A stretch of 6,334 nucleotides of DNA from an uncultured Clostridia bacterium (lineage in GTDB: Bacteria; Bacillota; Clostridia; Oscillospirales; Oscillospiraceae), in contig CAMEMX010000089.1 of NCBI GenBank assembly GCA_945927915.1, forward strand, positions 1-6,334. The letters run 5' to 3'. The notes under the pieces were generated by a model. The model saw only the letters and a list, made by a program, of their open reading frames with translations, did not search any database and had not been told where the DNA came from. Of this stretch, positions 5,983 to 6,334 are shown piece after piece (positions within the stretch are counted from its first letter, which is position 1; the number at the start of each line of letters is the position of its first letter). Made by a program: the position numbers and the translations under genes.

Positions 5983-6092
5983 TGTCTCAGCTCCTCCATA
6001 GCCTCCGCCCTGGTGTCTGCGGAGAACAGAAAGCTGCCGTCCGCGGCGTAGACCTCATAATGACCTCTGACCGATTCGATATTCCAGCGCAT
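5958..6092 (-). CDS. Small protein of 44 residues upstream of truA, unknown function
   Basis: The product begins MRWNIESVRGHYEVYAADG and continues FLFSADTRAEAMEELRQWENEPIA. The pattern suggests two short beta strands (about residues 3-15 and 20-25) and then an amphipathic helix (27-39). From memory, short proteins with a GHxEVY and SADT-xEA-xEEL layout occur as hypothetical proteins in clostridia, but I cannot confirm this here. The ATG at 6092 is preceded by AAAGGAAG with 7 nt spacing, a good site. The stop lies 25 nt inside truA, and the truA ribosome binding site lies within this gene, so the two are probably coupled. It would be the first gene of the truA-cca operon. A plain leader peptide is an alternative, though no run of regulatory codons or attenuator hairpin is seen. 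Confidence 0.7.
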   Translation of the reverse strand: MRWNIESVRGHYEVYAADGSFLFSADTRAEAMEELRQWENEPIA

Positions 6093-6123
6093 ACTCTGAC
6101 TTCCTTTCGTCGTTTCTGCCTGC

Positions 6124-6132
6124 AATATACCA
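6124..6132 (-). promoter_or_regulatory. Probable extended -10 promoter of the truA-cca operon
   Basis: The minus strand reads TGGTATATT: a TGn extension directly before TATATT, which matches the -10 consensus at five of six positions. No good -35 box sits 16-18 bp upstream, as expected for an extended -10 promoter. Transcription would start near 6117, giving a leader of about 25 nt before the small gene at 6092. Confidence 0.45.
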
Positions 6133-6150
6133 TAACAACTGTCCCATAAA

Positions 6151-6178
6151 TCGGACTTAGACAGTCAATAAAGTCCGA
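6151..6178 (-). terminator. Hairpin, possible weak terminator or regulatory stem
   Basis: Perfect 8-bp arms TCGGACTT and AAGTCCGA enclose a 12-nt loop. On the minus strand the stem is followed by TTTAT, a poor T-tract, so it may end transcription from a gene beyond the right edge. Alternatively it acts as a protein site about 20-45 bp upstream of the proposed promoter. Confidence 0.35.
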
Positions 6179-6182
6179 AACC

Positions 6183-6299
6183 GTAAGAATCAGACAAACT
6201 TTTAGATATTTGATCCTTGACGGTGTGGATTGAGCATTTGATTCTTTCCAAATTCTTTCCTGAAAATACAAGGAAAATATTAAATACTTTGATTCTTAC
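6183..6299. repeat. AT-rich intergenic island with a repeated TTTGATTCTT motif and 10-bp inverted ends
   Basis: GTAAGAATCA (6183-6192) and TGATTCTTAC (6290-6299) are perfect inverted copies. The motif TTTGATTCTT occurs at 6237-6246 and 6288-6297, with a one-mismatch copy TTTGATCCTT at 6209-6218. ATTCTTTCC is repeated in tandem with an 11-bp period (6241-6249 and 6252-6260). No gene with a supportable start is seen here. The island contrasts sharply with the GC-rich flanking DNA. Confidence 0.4.
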
Positions 6300-6302
6300 T
6301 TA

Positions 6303-6334
6303 CTGCGCAACGCTCGCCTTACCGTACCTCTGTA
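6303..6334 (-). other. Possible 3' end of a gene entering from the right edge
   Basis: The last 32 bases are GC-rich next to an AT-rich island. Read on the minus strand they stay open as QRYGKASVAQ up to a TAA at 6300-6302; a second frame ends at a TAA at 6296-6298. This would fit the tail of a minus-strand gene, but ten codons are too few to name it or even to choose the frame. Confidence 0.25.

Noticed and set aside
5987..6271. Minus-strand open frame of 94 codons upstream of truA
   Set aside because: It runs through the probable promoter and hairpin and shares the region with the 44-codon gene in another frame. That gene has a proper ribosome binding site and more protein-like sequence.

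Overview
The window carries a compact block of genes, all read from the minus strand, so transcription runs from high to low coordinates. The organism is most likely a Gram-positive Clostridia member with fairly GC-rich coding DNA, of the Oscillospiraceae/Ruminococcaceae gut type. This is inferred from strong AGGAGG ribosome binding sites, frequent TTG and GTG starts, a YtrA-type GntR regulator fused in operon with an ABC-2 exporter, a CCA-adding enzyme with an HD domain, and a guanine deaminase of the form seen in clostridia. No species can be named from the sequence alone.

Right-hand part (about 6334 down to 3286): an AT-rich, repeat-bearing intergenic stretch holds a probable extended -10 promoter. 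It is followed by a tightly overlapped chain of five genes: a 44-residue conserved-looking small protein, truA (tRNA pseudouridine synthase), an ArsC/Spx-like thioredoxin-fold protein, an 83-residue membrane protein with a zinc ribbon, and cca (tRNA CCA-adding enzyme). Every junction overlaps (25, 4, 4 and 1 nt), which implies one translationally coupled transcript. Two of the five genes mature tRNA; the other three have no proven link to it.

Middle part (3289 down to 1907): guaD (guanine deaminase) has its own consensus-like promoter, whose -35 box contains the cca stop codon. A 16-bp palindrome lies just after the -10 box. A strong intrinsic terminator closes the gene. The enzyme converts guanine to xanthine in purine salvage or nitrogen recovery.

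Left part (1894 down to 1): a promoter overlapped by a 26-bp palindrome drives a YtrA-type GntR repressor (TTG start), an ABC ATPase and an ABC-2 type permease that runs off the left edge. These three genes also overlap one another. The layout fits an autoregulated export or antibiotic/cell-envelope stress transporter, but the substrate is unknown.

I see no mobile element, CRISPR array, rRNA or tRNA gene. Long open frames on the plus strand are antisense shadows of GC-rich genes. The most unusual material is the small uncharacterised proteins wedged into the truA-cca operon, the operator architecture at 1850-1875, and the repeat-rich AT island at 6181-6300. None of it amounts to a clearly new defence or mobile system.
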